Shown here in pieces: positions 15,716-23,991 of a DNA stretch of 48,965 nucleotides. The notes under the pieces were generated by a model that saw only the letters and a list, made by a program, of their open reading frames with translations, had not been told where the DNA came from and did not search any database. The DNA comes from an uncultured Oscillospiraceae bacterium (lineage in GTDB: Bacteria; Bacillota; Clostridia; Oscillospirales; Ruminococcaceae). A program made the position numbers and the translations under genes. The stretch is from NCBI GenBank assembly GCA_910579125.1, contig CAJTTH010000023.1, positions 1 to 48,965 of the forward strand, in the 5' to 3' direction. Each line of letters opens with the position of its first letter. Positions within the stretch are counted from its first letter, which is position 1.

Positions 15716-15749
15716 ACCCGCGTTTCGCTGAATGAAACGCGGGTCATTT
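15716..15749. terminator. Bidirectional terminator
   Basis: 11-bp stem ACCCGCGTTTC / GAAACGCGGGT (15716-15726, 15734-15744) between convergent genes; the stop codon of the PH-domain gene begins inside it. Confidence 0.8.
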
Positions 15750-16160
15750 GTCGGCCAATTTGCAAAACATCACCGCTTCGCCGCCTGCGGTCGTTACGGA
15801 GGTGAGCAGCGTATACCCCAAAACAGACAGTGATTGAGTTATAAGAACGCTTTCAAGCGGTATCTCGCGCCGCGACTTTATCAGAACACCCTTGCATATT
15901 ATGATACTGTCGTTTTCGAGCGTGTAATTCAGCGAGCGGAAATGCAGCCAATATGCCGTCATGCCGACAATTCCCGAAACGCCCGCGAGCACGGAAAACG
16001 CAGAATGTACTTTTAAAAGCGCCAAAGCCGCCGCCGACACTCCCGCCAACAAAACCGATTGGGTTATCCAAAACACTCCCCAATGTTTTTTCAAAAATTT
16101 CACCGAACTTTCATTTTGTGATAATAAAATAGTGTTAGCCAATTTAATGATTTTATGCAA
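15744..16160 (-). CDS. Small membrane protein with bacterial PH (bPH2/YdbS-like) domain
   Basis: A 138-aa protein. Two hydrophobic helices (about 28-49 and 54-72) precede a PH-like beta domain with the pattern LNYTLENDSIIICKGVLIKS then RREIPLESVLITQSLSVLG, typical of the YdbS/YdbT-type bPH2 family. The family role is not defined biochemically. The start is uncertain: ATG 16160 lacks an SD, and an in-frame GTG at 16103, just before the KFLKKHWGVF helix, is a plausible alternative. It is convergent with the murA operon and divergent from the MarR gene. Confidence 0.75.
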   Translation of the reverse strand: MHKIIKLANTILLSQNESSVKFLKKHWGVFWITQSVLLAGVSAAALALLKVHSAFSVLAGVSGIVGMTAYWLHFRSLNYTLENDSIIICKGVLIKSRREIPLESVLITQSLSVLGYTLLTSVTTAGGEAVMFCKLADK

Positions 16161-16184
16161 TTTGACGAAATTTGCTTTCTGCTA

Positions 16185-16213
16185 TTGACAAAATTGCTTA
16201 ACAGATGTAAAAT
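16185..16213 (+). promoter_or_regulatory. Promoter of the marR-ABC operon
   Basis: -35 TTGACA (16185-16190), 17-bp spacer, -10 TAAAAT (16208-16213). Confidence 0.75.
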
Positions 16214-16244
16214 AATGACAGTCGTTAATTAAGAGGGTGATTTA

Positions 16245-16745
16245 ATGAAATATATCCAAAGTCTGCTGCCGCCGTGCGACAGACTTGCGGGAGACGGATT
16301 TGAGACCTTTCTCGGAAATTTGCAGCGGTTTATGAACCTGAACCCGTTTGCTCATTCGGGAACGGACTTATCAAATTCTGAGGCAATGCTGCTGTATACG
16401 GCATTGGATTTTCACAGTGAAACGGGCGAAAACATCTGTGCTGCGCCTGCCGCGAAGCGCTTGGGAGTTTCCGCTCCCGCGATCTCCAGAACGCTTAGGG
16501 GCTTGTCAAAAAAGGGTTACATTGAACGTTTTTCCGACGACGCCGACCGCAGAAACGTTCGTATAGCGGTCACGGAAGCGGGAGAGTGTGAATTATCGCG
16601 AACGCTGAAGTATGTCTTCTCCGTGCTCGACAACGCGATGAGGGCTTTTTCGGACGAGGAGCTTTCACAAATGGTCGAGCTGCATGGACGGTTTGTCGAC
16701 GCGGTACTCAAGGAAATAACGGAAAGGAGAACAGATAAATGTTAG
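16245..16745 (+). CDS. MarR-family transcriptional regulator
   Basis: A 166-aa winged-helix regulator. The HTH and wing span about 60-115: AAPAAKRLGVSAPAISRTLR, then LSKKGYIERFSDDADRRNV, with the DxRxxx wing pattern. C-terminal helices allow dimerisation. SD AGAGGGTGA precedes ATG 16245. Its last 7 bp overlap the start of the ABC exporter gene, so it is translationally coupled and probably controls that exporter. The ligand is unknown. Confidence 0.9.
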   Translation: MKYIQSLLPPCDRLAGDGFETFLGNLQRFMNLNPFAHSGTDLSNSEAMLLYTALDFHSETGENICAAPAAKRLGVSAPAISRTLRGLSKKGYIERFSDDADRRNVRIAVTEAGECELSRTLKYVFSVLDNAMRAFSDEELSQMVELHGRFVDAVLKEITERRTDKC

Positions 16746-19522
16746 AGATCAGAAATATAACAAAGGACTATGACACGGGCGGAGATAAGGTGCACGCTTT
16801 GCGCGACGTGTCAATCAGCTTCCGCGACTGCGAGCTTGTCGCGATACTCGGACACTCGGGCTGCGGAAAGACCACGCTGCTGAATATTATCGGCGGTCTT
16901 GACCAGTACACCACGGGCGACCTCATCATCAACGGACGTTCCACCAAGCAGTATAAGGACAGGGATTGGGATACTTACAGAAACCATTCGGTCGGCTTTA
17001 TTTTCCAGAGCTACAACCTGATACCGCACCAGACGGTTTTGTCGAACGTCGAGCTTGCGCTTACACTTTCGGGAGTATCAAAAGCGGAGCGCCGTCAGCG
17101 CGCCAAGGAGGCTCTTGAAAAGGTGGGCTTGGGCGATCAGCTGAACAAGCGTCCGAACCAGATGTCGGGAGGACAAATGCAGCGCGTCGCCATTGCGAGA
17201 GCGCTTGTAAACGACCCCGAGATACTTCTCGCCGACGAGCCTACGGGCGCGCTTGACAGCGAGACCTCGGTGCAGATAATGGAGCTTGTAAAGGAGATCG
17301 CCAAGGATCGCCTTGTAATAATGGTAACGCACAACCCCGACCTCGCGAACGACTACGCAACGCGTATTGTCCGTCTTGTCGACGGCAAGATAAAGAGCGA
17401 CTCCAATCCGTTCGAAGCCGCCGCAAGTATGTCCGAACCGAAAAAGAGCGGAAAAAAGCCCTCAATGTCGTTCGGCACGGCACTGGCGCTCTCACGCAAC
17501 AATCTGCTCACAAAAAAGGGCAGAACGTTTCTCACATCGTTTGCGGGGAGTATCGGAATTATCGGTATCGCGCTGATACTGTCGCTGTCGCACGGCGTTC
17601 AGGCGTACATAGACGGCGTTGAGCGCTCTACGCTCGCGTCCTACCCCGTTGAACTGGAGCGCGAGACGGTCAACTATTCGGGGCTTATGTCGTCAATGAT
17701 GGATATCCATGATGACGCGCTCGACGAAGAACGCGAGCCTGACCGCGTTTACACCAACGATATGTCCACTGAAATGATGAAGTCGCTGCTCTCGGAAATT
17801 CAGGAAAATAACCTTACCGATTTTATGGAGTATGTCAACAGCAACCCCGATAATATCAAGGACAGTATTAACGAGATAAAGTACACTTACAACTCCAATC
17901 TGTACATATACACGCGCGGCGTTGAGGATAAAATAGTCCGCGCAAATCCGTCCACGACCATGCAGGCGATGTTCGGCGAGGGCATGGCTTCGGGTATGGA
18001 GGATATGATGGGCATGGCGTCCACGTTTATGGGCGGCAGCGATATGGCTTCACGCGGAAACGTTTTTGAGGAGCTTCTCTCCAACGAAATGACCGCCAAT
18101 CAGTATGACATAGTCGCGGGTCGTCTGCCCGAGAATTACGATGAGCTTGTAGTTATCATCAGCGAACACAATGAACTGTCGAACCTTACATTGTATGCTC
18201 TCGGTCTGCGCGATCAGGCGGAGCTGGGCGAAATGATGAGCCACGTTATCGCCGGCGAAACGTTTGATTTGGATACGGGCGATCTCAGCTTTACATACGA
18301 CGAGCTTATGGACTTGAGCTTTACGCTTGTGACCGCTCCCGAGCTGTTCAAGGAGAACGAGGACGGCGGCTACGACAATATGAGCGCGGACGAGGAATTT
18401 ATGAACGAAGCGCTCAAAAACGGCGAGGAGCTTAAGGTAGTCGGCGTAATCCGTCCGAACGGAGACAGCCTTATCTCGACAGCGTCCACGGGCGGTATCG
18501 GCTACACTCACGAGCTTATGGAGCACATGATCTCCAAGACAAACGAGAGCGCTCTCGTGAAAAAGCAGCAGGATAACCCCGAGGTCGACGTGTTTACGGG
18601 TATTGAGTTCCCGAAAAAGGACGAAAAGCCCGTAGAGCCTATGACCCGCGAGGAAGCAATGCAGCAGCTTATGAGCTTTATGACCGAGGAGCAGGTAATG
18701 CAGATGTCGCAAAGCATTATAGCGACGCTCACTCCCGAGCAGCAGGCGGAGCTTATGCAGCTTCCTCCCGAACAGCAGCAGGGCGCAATCTTTGAAATGG
18801 CGGAGCAGACCAAGATAACGGCGGCGTTTATGAGCGTTATCACCGCCGAGCAAATGCAGAAGCTGGAGGAAATGACCAAAGCTCCCGAGACCACCGAAGC
18901 GACATACGACGGTAATTTGCAGATACTCGGCGTTGCCGATCTTCAGATACCGAGCAAGATCTCAATATACGCAAAGGATTTCGACAGCAAGGAGCGCATA
19001 ACCGACCTCATTTCCGACTACAACAGCAAGAAAGCCGCGGAGGGCAAAGAAGCGGACGTTATCAACTACACCGACTATGTGGGAATGATGATCTCATCCG
19101 TGTCTACAACTATTGACGCTATCTCGTATATTCTTATCGCGTTTGTGGCGATCTCGCTTGTTGTTTCGTCGATAATGATCGGAATTATCACCTACATTTC
19201 CGTTCTCGAGCGCACTAAGGAGATAGGTATTCTCCGCGCTATGGGAGCTTCAAAGCACGACGTTTCCAATGTATTTAACGCCGAAACGCTTATTGTCGGA
19301 TTTGCGGCGGGCGTTATCGGAATAGGCGTTACACTGCTGCTTAATATTCCGATCAACATTATAATAGAGAACATAACCGACATTCCGAATGTGGCGCTGC
19401 TGCCGTGGCAGGGCGGCGTGATACTTATTTTTATAAGTATGCTGCTTACGCTTATTGCGGGATTGTTCCCGGCCGGCGTTGCGGCAAAGAAGGATCCCGT
19501 TGAGGCGCTGCGCACCGAATAA
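16739..19522 (+). CDS. ABC transporter, fused ATPase and FtsX/MacB-type permease
   Basis: A 927-aa one-chain exporter. The ATPase domain (1-225) has Walker A GHSGCGKTT (38-46), signature MSGGQ (142-146), Walker B ILLADEPTG and H-loop VTHNPD. The permease has one TM helix (about 255-282), a very large extracytoplasmic region (about 285-775), then three TM helices with the FtsX core ERTKEIGILRAMGASK. MacB-type systems are mechanotransmitters that export peptides or lipids, or resist antimicrobials, rather than classical importers. Unusual is a Met/Gln/Glu-rich segment at about 635-715 (EEAMQQLM, EEQVMQMSQ, LTPEQQAELMQLPPEQQQ), predicted helical or coiled coil. It starts inside marR; MarR control is inferred. 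Confidence 0.92.
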   Translation: MLEIRNITKDYDTGGDKVHALRDVSISFRDCELVAILGHSGCGKTTLLNIIGGLDQYTTGDLIINGRSTKQYKDRDWDTYRNHSVGFIFQSYNLIPHQTVLSNVELALTLSGVSKAERRQRAKEALEKVGLGDQLNKRPNQMSGGQMQRVAIARALVNDPEILLADEPTGALDSETSVQIMELVKEIAKDRLVIMVTHNPDLANDYATRIVRLVDGKIKSDSNPFEAAASMSEPKKSGKKPSMSFGTALALSRNNLLTKKGRTFLTSFAGSIGIIGIALILSLSHGVQAYIDGVERSTLASYPVELERETVNYSGLMSSMMDIHDDALDEEREPDRVYTNDMSTEMMKSLLSEIQENNLTDFMEYVNSNPDNIKDSINEIKYTYNSNLYIYTRGVEDKIVRANPSTTMQAMFGEGMASGMEDMMGMASTFMGGSDMASRGNVFEELLSNEMTANQYDIVAGRLPENYDELVVIISEHNELSNLTLYALGLRDQAELGEMMSHVIAGETFDLDTGDLSFTYDELMDLSFTLVTAPELFKENEDGGYDNMSADEEFMNEALKNGEELKVVGVIRPNGDSLISTASTGGIGYTHELMEHMISKTNESALVKKQQDNPEVDVFTGIEFPKKDEKPVEPMTREEAMQQLMSFMTEEQVMQMSQSIIATLTPEQQAELMQLPPEQQQGAIFEMAEQTKITAAFMSVITAEQMQKLEEMTKAPETTEATYDGNLQILGVADLQIPSKISIYAKDFDSKERITDLISDYNSKKAAEGKEADVINYTDYVGMMISSVSTTIDAISYILIAFVAISLVVSSIMIGIITYISVLERTKEIGILRAMGASKHDVSNVFNAETLIVGFAAGVIGIGVTLLLNIPINIIIENITDIPNVALLPWQGGVILIFISMLLTLIAGLFPAGVAAKKDPVEALRTE

Positions 19523-19526
19523 CTTT

Positions 19527-19561
19527 TATCGCCGTCCGTTTTGGACGGCGATAATTTTTAT
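19527..19561 (+). terminator. Terminator of the marR-ABC operon
   Basis: 11-bp stem TATCGCCGTCC / GGACGGCGATA (19527-19537, 19543-19553) with a following T-rich tail. Confidence 0.88.
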
Positions 19562-19843
19562 ATAAAATATTGTCTCGGGACGTAAAAGGTTAAATGTAAT
19601 TTATTGTTGTTTCGTTTCTTTTATTTCCCGTGTTGCGGCATATGAAGCAAGAGAAAATAAAAGGAACGAAACCACAACAATAAAACAGCAAAAACCGGGG
19701 CGTGTTCACATTGACGTTCAACGCTCGTCTTTCGGTTAATGTGAACGCTAATGCGCCGAGTGAGGCTCAAAATTGTCATAATTTGCCCGTCTGCATATAA
19801 TGTTGTAGGCGGTTTACGCCGAATAATTTTAGGAGATGTTTTT
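19562..19843. other. Structured intergenic region
   Basis: No gene. Two structures: a long imperfect inverted repeat with arms 19601-19626 and 19655-19683, and a second hairpin GTTCACATT (19704-19712) / AATGTGAAC (19738-19746). The DUF3343 gene starts at 19844 after SD AGGAG. A TATAAT hexamer at 19796-19801 is a possible -10. Confidence 0.55.
19601..19683. repeat. Imperfect long inverted repeat
   Basis: The left arm TTATTGTTG..TTTCGTTTCTTTTATTT matches the reverse complement of the right arm (TTATTGTTGTGGTTTCGTTCC, then TTTTATTT), with one 3-base bulge and one mismatch. The loop is about 28 nt. It could be a decayed miniature element, a double-strand RNA processing site or a terminator variant. 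Confidence 0.6.
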
Positions 19844-20047
19844 ATGACAATTATATATATACAATCCTTTACACAGGCGCAAAAAGCGCTCTCTTATCTG
19901 CAAAAGCACGGGATACGCTGTATTGTCGAGCGCAGTTTCGGCAGATCGGGGTGCGGCTTCGCGCTGAAAGTAACGGACAAGAACGCAAGTCGGGCGGAGG
20001 TTTGCGCGCTGCTCGGCTCGATCGGAGTAAGCTGTGATCTATCTTGA
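19844..20047 (+). CDS. DUF3343 (putative Se/S carrier-like) protein
   Basis: A 67-aa protein. The pattern SFTQAQKALSYLQKHGIRC, then RSGCGFALKV and LGSIGVSCDLS fits DUF3343, a small domain found next to SelU/YedF and cysteine desulfurase-like genes and proposed to carry selenium or sulfur on its conserved Cys. The start at 19844 has SD AGGAGA. Its 3' end overlaps the next gene by 14 bp, so the two are coupled. The function is inferred from context. Confidence 0.8.
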   Translation: MTIIYIQSFTQAQKALSYLQKHGIRCIVERSFGRSGCGFALKVTDKNASRAEVCALLGSIGVSCDLS

Positions 20048-21179
20048 TAACGCGGCGACCACATTCCCCAAGCCGCAGACGGTGTACCGAAAATGGGCGT
20101 ATGCCATGAGCGCTTACGGCGCAAACCCCGGGCGCTCGGGTCATAAGTTCTCACAGTCCACTGCCGAAGCGGTCTACAAAAGCCGTGCGAAATGCGCGGA
20201 ATTTTTCGGTGCCGAGCCCGAAAACACTATCTTCACAATGAACTGCACACACGCGCTGAACTTCGCGATAAAAGGGATAGCCAAAAACGGCTGCCATTTT
20301 GTGACAAGCGATATGGAGCATAACGCCGCAATTCGCCCCGTATACGCTGCGGCTAAAAATTCCGGCGGCTCGTGTACCATGTTTGAGGCAAGCACTGACG
20401 AGGAACAAACGGTATACAACGCCGAGCGCGCTATCCGCAGCGAGACCGTGGCGCTAGTCTGCACCGCCGCAAGCAACGTTATCGGACTGCGCACCCCGCT
20501 GAGGGAATTGGCCGCACTCTGCCGCCGCAAAAAGATATGCTTTATCGTTGACGCGGCGCAGGGTGCGGGAACGCTCCCGATAACACTTAAAGACGGTGCG
20601 AATATTATCTGCGCGGCAGGGCATAAGGGGCTTTACGGTCCTATGGGTACCGGGCTTTTGATAACCGACGGGAAATTCCCGCTGAACACTATAATCGAGG
20701 GCGGAACGGGCAGTGCTTCGGAAAGTATCGTCCAGCCCGATTTCACCCCCGACCGCTTTGAGAGTGGAACGATAAACACTGCGGGAGTTATCGCTCTCGG
20801 CGAAGGCGTGGAGTTTGTACGGCAGCATACTCCCGAAAAGATTCTCGCGCACGAGCTTGCTCTCTGCCGACGTTTCTGCGACGGCGCGAAAAAGATACGC
20901 GGAATTTATCTGTACAATGATATTACTCCGCAAAATTCGGAACAATACGCACCCGTGGTTTCGTTCAATATCGGAAGCGTGCCCTCTGCCGAGGGTGCGG
21001 CAATGCTCAGCGCGAACGGCTTTTATATGCGCGGCGGACTGCACTGCGCTCCGCTCGCTCACAAAAAAATAGGAACGATAAACAGCGGCACGATACGCTT
21101 TTCGCCTTCCGTGTTTAACACTGCGGACGAGGTGGAACGACTGCTGAAAACTCTGGAAAGAATATCCGCAAAACTGTAA
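20034..21179 (+). CDS. Cysteine desulfurase-like class V aminotransferase
   Basis: A 381-aa PLP enzyme, starting at GTG 20034 inside the DUF3343 gene. Motifs: IYLDNAATTFPKP, NPGRSGHKFS, the H-N pair in SDMEHNA, D173-A-A-Q in IVDAAQG, PLP Lys198 in AAGHKGLYG, and catalytic loop Cys338 in MRGGLHCAPLAHK. It belongs to the NifS/SufS-like group that often pairs with DUF3343, probably mobilising S or Se from cysteine or selenocysteine. There is no scaffold gene (nifU/sufU) or selenophosphate synthetase in view, so the acceptor is unknown. Confidence 0.9.
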   Translation: MIYLDNAATTFPKPQTVYRKWAYAMSAYGANPGRSGHKFSQSTAEAVYKSRAKCAEFFGAEPENTIFTMNCTHALNFAIKGIAKNGCHFVTSDMEHNAAIRPVYAAAKNSGGSCTMFEASTDEEQTVYNAERAIRSETVALVCTAASNVIGLRTPLRELAALCRRKKICFIVDAAQGAGTLPITLKDGANIICAAGHKGLYGPMGTGLLITDGKFPLNTIIEGGTGSASESIVQPDFTPDRFESGTINTAGVIALGEGVEFVRQHTPEKILAHELALCRRFCDGAKKIRGIYLYNDITPQNSEQYAPVVSFNIGSVPSAEGAAMLSANGFYMRGGLHCAPLAHKKIGTINSGTIRFSPSVFNTADEVERLLKTLERISAKL

Positions 21180-21182
21180 AAT

Positions 21183-21219
21183 AAACCGCGCTTTTTGTTG
21201 AAAGCGCGGTTTGTTTTTT
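21183..21219 (+). terminator. Terminator of the DUF3343/desulfurase operon
   Basis: Perfect 12-bp stem AAACCGCGCTTT / AAAGCGCGGTTT with loop TTGTTG and a T tail. Confidence 0.92.
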
Positions 21220-21246
21220 AAAAAATCCCCCGCCGAAACGGGGGAT
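21219..21246 (-). terminator. Terminator of the FliD-like gene
   Basis: Stem ATCCCCCG / CGGGGGAT (21225-21232, 21239-21246), followed on the minus strand by a run of T; back to back with the plus-strand terminator. Confidence 0.85.
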
Positions 21247-21258
21247 CAAAAATTTCAA

Positions 21259-22497
21259 TCAAGCGTAAACGCTGTACAATGCGCCCGTGTTATAAGCGTA
21301 TGTAGAGGTCTTGTTCGCGTTATAGCCCATTGCGCTGGCGCTGCTTACGAGAGACTTGACCTGATCCGCCTTGTCGTTCACCTTGTCAAGGAAACCGCCG
21401 TTCGCAAACGAATACTTGATGTCCTTGTCTGTGAGTTTTGCGAGTTTATCCTGATCCGCGAGGGAAAGTCTGCCGCTCTTGTCAACGTTGATGCCCGCGC
21501 GCTGGAGCGAGTACTTATACGCGTTCGCGCTGCTTGCGAGCGTAACGCCCTTGTTGCGAACCGCGCTCTTGTCGCTCTTTGCCGCTTCATCAACGAAACT
21601 GTTGTAGCTGTCGACAAAGTCCTTGGCAACCTTGGTGTAATCCTCGGGCTTGTATGAGCTGTCTGCCGAGCCGAGCCCCTGCGCATATGACTTAACGGCG
21701 GTCGCAAGCTCCTTAACCTTTGCGGTAAGCTCCTTCATCGTTCCCGAATTATCGGTGTAATCGGAAGAAACGGACGAAGAACCCGTACCCTTTATAGCGC
21801 TCGCAGTAAACACGCCCGAGCCGCCGGTCAGCGAATTGATCTGACCCGCTTTCTGTATAACCTTATCCGAGAAACCGTTCGAGCCGAAAAGCGACTTTAC
21901 GTCCGTAGCGTCAACCTCTGAAAGGTCGCTGTTCAAAGACAGCTTGTTGTCAGCGCCGACGGTGATACCCGCACGCTTTAAAGCACCGGAATAAACCTTG
22001 CCGGTATTGACCATAAGAACGCCCTTCTGGAGAACGCGGCTGTTGTCGGAATTGCCGACCTTATCGATCATAGAGTTGTAGCTGTCGATAAAATTCTGCG
22101 CCTGTGCCTTATAAGAATCAACGTCAAGCTCTCCGCCGAACTTCAGACCGTTGGCGTAGTTCTTGATGCTCTCAGCCGCGCCGCCCGCGCTTGCGGAAGC
22201 TACCTTTACGGACTGCGCCGAGCTGACGGAAGAATCGTCCTCGCTGTCGTCGCCCGCGCCGTAAATGCTCTTATACAAATCGCTGAACTGACTGCGGAAG
22301 TTCTCGTCCTTGTTCTTGAGCGAACGGCTTTTGAGAAGCTCTTCCAGCGTCTGAGTAGCCTTTGTATTCTTAATGCCGTATCTGTTGAACTTATTCCCTA
22401 TAAGATACGACGTATTCAGACTGTCAAGCTGACTTCCGTACTTTGTCTGAGCCTGTGCCATATTCAACTGTAATCTTGCGCTGTTACCTACTGTCAT
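21259..22497 (-). CDS. Protein with two tandem FliD-C-like domains
   Basis: A 412-aa protein. The start at 22497 is chosen because AAAGGA lies 9 nt upstream; TTG 22506 and ATG 22503 are too close. Two homologous units (about 115-225 and 285-385) share KxYAxGL, then (N/D)F(I/V)DSYNS, KGVxx, a (K/Q)RAGIxV..xxLSL block and xGFxDKVxxKAxQ(I/V)xSL. This resembles the C-terminal domain of flagellar cap/hook-associated protein FliD (FvdaYN, GIttdk.G.LslD). There is no signal peptide, no Cys, and Ala/Ser/Lys-rich linkers, as in flagellar axial proteins. No flagellar genes are in the window, and the N-terminus lacks FliD_N. Alternatives: a ruminococcal secreted protein of unknown function. It is downstream of pyrE across a hairpin. 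Confidence 0.6.
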   Translation of the reverse strand: MTVGNSARLQLNMAQAQTKYGSQLDSLNTSYLIGNKFNRYGIKNTKATQTLEELLKSRSLKNKDENFRSQFSDLYKSIYGAGDDSEDDSSVSSAQSVKVASASAGGAAESIKNYANGLKFGGELDVDSYKAQAQNFIDSYNSMIDKVGNSDNSRVLQKGVLMVNTGKVYSGALKRAGITVGADNKLSLNSDLSEVDATDVKSLFGSNGFSDKVIQKAGQINSLTGGSGVFTASAIKGTGSSSVSSDYTDNSGTMKELTAKVKELATAVKSYAQGLGSADSSYKPEDYTKVAKDFVDSYNSFVDEAAKSDKSAVRNKGVTLASSANAYKYSLQRAGINVDKSGRLSLADQDKLAKLTDKDIKYSFANGGFLDKVNDKADQVKSLVSSASAMGYNANKTSTYAYNTGALYSVYA

Positions 22498-22525
22498 AAT
22501 CATCAATCCTTTCTTGATTTATGTA

Positions 22526-22544
22526 ATCGGTCATCATGACCGAT
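22526..22544. terminator. Hairpin between pyrE and the FliD-like gene
   Basis: 8-bp perfect stem ATCGGTCA / TGACCGAT with a 3-nt loop. No U tract on the minus strand, so it may be an mRNA processing or stability element. Confidence 0.45.
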
Positions 22545-22559
22545 CTGTGCAAAACCCCG

Positions 22560-23213
22560 TTATACTCCGTACTGTATGCGGTATTCCTTCATCTTATCGA
22601 CATACTCCGCGCCCGGAATGATACCGTTTTCAAGAGTCTCGATAATATCGTTGATATTCACGATCGAGTAAACCTTTACGCCGAACTCTTCATAGACCTC
22701 CTGTACCGCCGACTTGTCGGAGGTAAGACCCTTTTCGGCTCTGTCCACGGTGATGACCATACCCTCGATTTCCACCTTTGCCGCGCCCTGCAGCTTCGGG
22801 AGGACTTCGCGCAGCGCTTTTCCGCTCGTCATAACGTCCTCTATGATAACGACCTTTTCGCCGTCCTCAAGCGTTTTCCCGACGAACATTCCGCCCTCGC
22901 CGTGATCCTTGACCTCCTTGCGATCAAAGCAGTAATTGCAGTCCATACCGAACTTGTTGTAAAGCGCGGTACAAGCGGCAACGGAAAGCGGGATACCCTT
23001 GTATGCCGGACCGAACAGCGTATCGGGCTTAAGACCGTGCTCGTTTACGCACTCTGCGTAATACTCGCCGAGTTTTGCGAGCTGCGCGCCCGTCTTATAG
23101 TTTCCGCAGTTTATGAAATAGGGGGCTATTCTGCCGCTTTTCAGTGTAAACTCGCCGAACTTCAGCACGCCGCTGTCCACCATAAACTTGATAAAGCTTT
23201 CCTTATAGGTCAT
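22560..23213 (-). CDS. pyrE: Orotate phosphoribosyltransferase
   Basis: A 217-aa enzyme joining orotate and PRPP to form OMP in pyrimidine synthesis. The PRPP-binding motif VVIIEDVMTSGKAL is intact, as are FTLKSGRIAPYFIN near the N-terminus, FGPAYKGIPL and the catalytic loop FDRKEVKDHGEGG. SD GAGGAG precedes ATG 23213 and the promoter is 35-63 bp upstream. No other pyr genes are adjacent. Confidence 0.95.
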   Translation of the reverse strand: MTYKESFIKFMVDSGVLKFGEFTLKSGRIAPYFINCGNYKTGAQLAKLGEYYAECVNEHGLKPDTLFGPAYKGIPLSVAACTALYNKFGMDCNYCFDRKEVKDHGEGGMFVGKTLEDGEKVVIIEDVMTSGKALREVLPKLQGAAKVEIEGMVITVDRAEKGLTSDKSAVQEVYEEFGVKVYSIVNINDIIETLENGIIPGAEYVDKMKEYRIQYGV

Positions 23214-23246
23214 ACGTTTCTCCTCGCAAATATAACTTCACACATA

Positions 23247-23326
23247 CATTATAACACATATGTTCTGATTTTTCAAGATGTTAGGGAAAAAAATTTCTAA
23301 TTTTTTAATTTTTAACTTGGTATCTG
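23247..23326. repeat. Direct repeat copy 1 (contains the pyrE promoter)
   Basis: About 80 bp. The first 38 bases match copy 2 at 24253-24333 with three substitutions and one offset; the rest is a T-rich tract of the same design ending in ATCTGC. It includes -35 TTGAAA (23271-23276), 17-bp spacer and -10 TATAAT (23248-23253) on the minus strand for pyrE. Confidence 0.75.
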
Positions 23327-23709
23327 CTGTATCAATTGGCAATATATCGCAAAAACAATAAAAAGATTTTATTTTTTGCAAATACGAATTAACGGCAACA
23401 AAAATACGGTCTGTATAATGCCGCTTCCGATTAAAGGCAGGCATTATACAAACCGAGCTCATAAAAAATAAATCCTCCTTATTTTGGACAGTTTTATTAC
23501 TATGTTCCAAGGGCAAATTAAGAAAAAATAAGGAGCATCCTTATTTTTATAAATCTACAACCATCAATGAAATTATTATTTTCATCTATGATTGTGATTT
23601 GTCTTTGTATTCGTTCTTATTTTAGAACTACTTCTTTATTTTTTATCTTTATATTTTGTCTATCTGATTTATTTTTATACATCATTATCATTTATCTATC
23701 CTTTGTCTT
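23327..23709. other. AT-rich intergenic region with two hairpins
   Basis: No credible gene. A 10-bp inverted repeat GTATAATGCC / GGCATTATAC has arms at 23413-23422 and 23440-23449. A perfect 11-bp stem AAAAATAAGGA/TCCTTATTTTT (23524-23548) looks like the terminator of the zinc-ribbon gene on the minus strand. The remainder is very T-rich. Confidence 0.55.
23524..23548. terminator. Terminator downstream of the zinc-ribbon gene
   Basis: 11-bp stem with loop GCA; the A/T ends give a U tract in either direction. Confidence 0.7.
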
Positions 23710-23991
23710 TTACTTGTTATTCTTTCGTATTTTTCTACAGTATTTGCACCTACACGGGTAGGTGAAACCTTTACTCGCATAGAACTTCTGTTCTCCTACA
23801 GAAAATACAAAGTTAGAACCACAATCTTGACATCTTAAAACTAAATCAGATTGACCCGTTGAAACAACAGGAGCTTGCTGATTTATTACAACCACTTCTG
23901 GTTTACGATATTTTGCTCTAATAGCCTCATAATCTTCAAGATTTTTGAGCGCTCTATTATGACTAGTTTGTTGATATACTAATGAATTCAT
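23710..23991 (-). CDS. Zinc-ribbon protein (probable zinc-binding domain, zf-trcl type)
   Basis: A 93-aa protein whose last 45 residues follow the family pattern: LVLRC54QDC57GSNFVFSVGEQ, FYASKGF, C80RC82KYC85R. The two CxxC knuckles would hold one zinc. The first 45 residues are a helical, polar lead. Function unknown. SD GGAGGG precedes ATG 23991. Its DNA is clearly more AT-rich than that of the neighbours. It lies between two copies of a promoter-bearing direct repeat, which suggests import or rearrangement. Its probable promoter is at 24254-24282, giving a leader of about 255 nt. Confidence 0.85.
   Translation of the reverse strand: MNSLVYQQTSHNRALKNLEDYEAIRAKYRKPEVVVINQQAPVVSTGQSDLVLRCQDCGSNFVFSVGEQKFYASKGFTYPCRCKYCRKIRKNNK

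Noticed and set aside
23238..23516. 92-codon minus-strand frame upstream of pyrE
   Set aside because: It runs through the pyrE promoter and direct repeat, lacks an SD and has no family resemblance.
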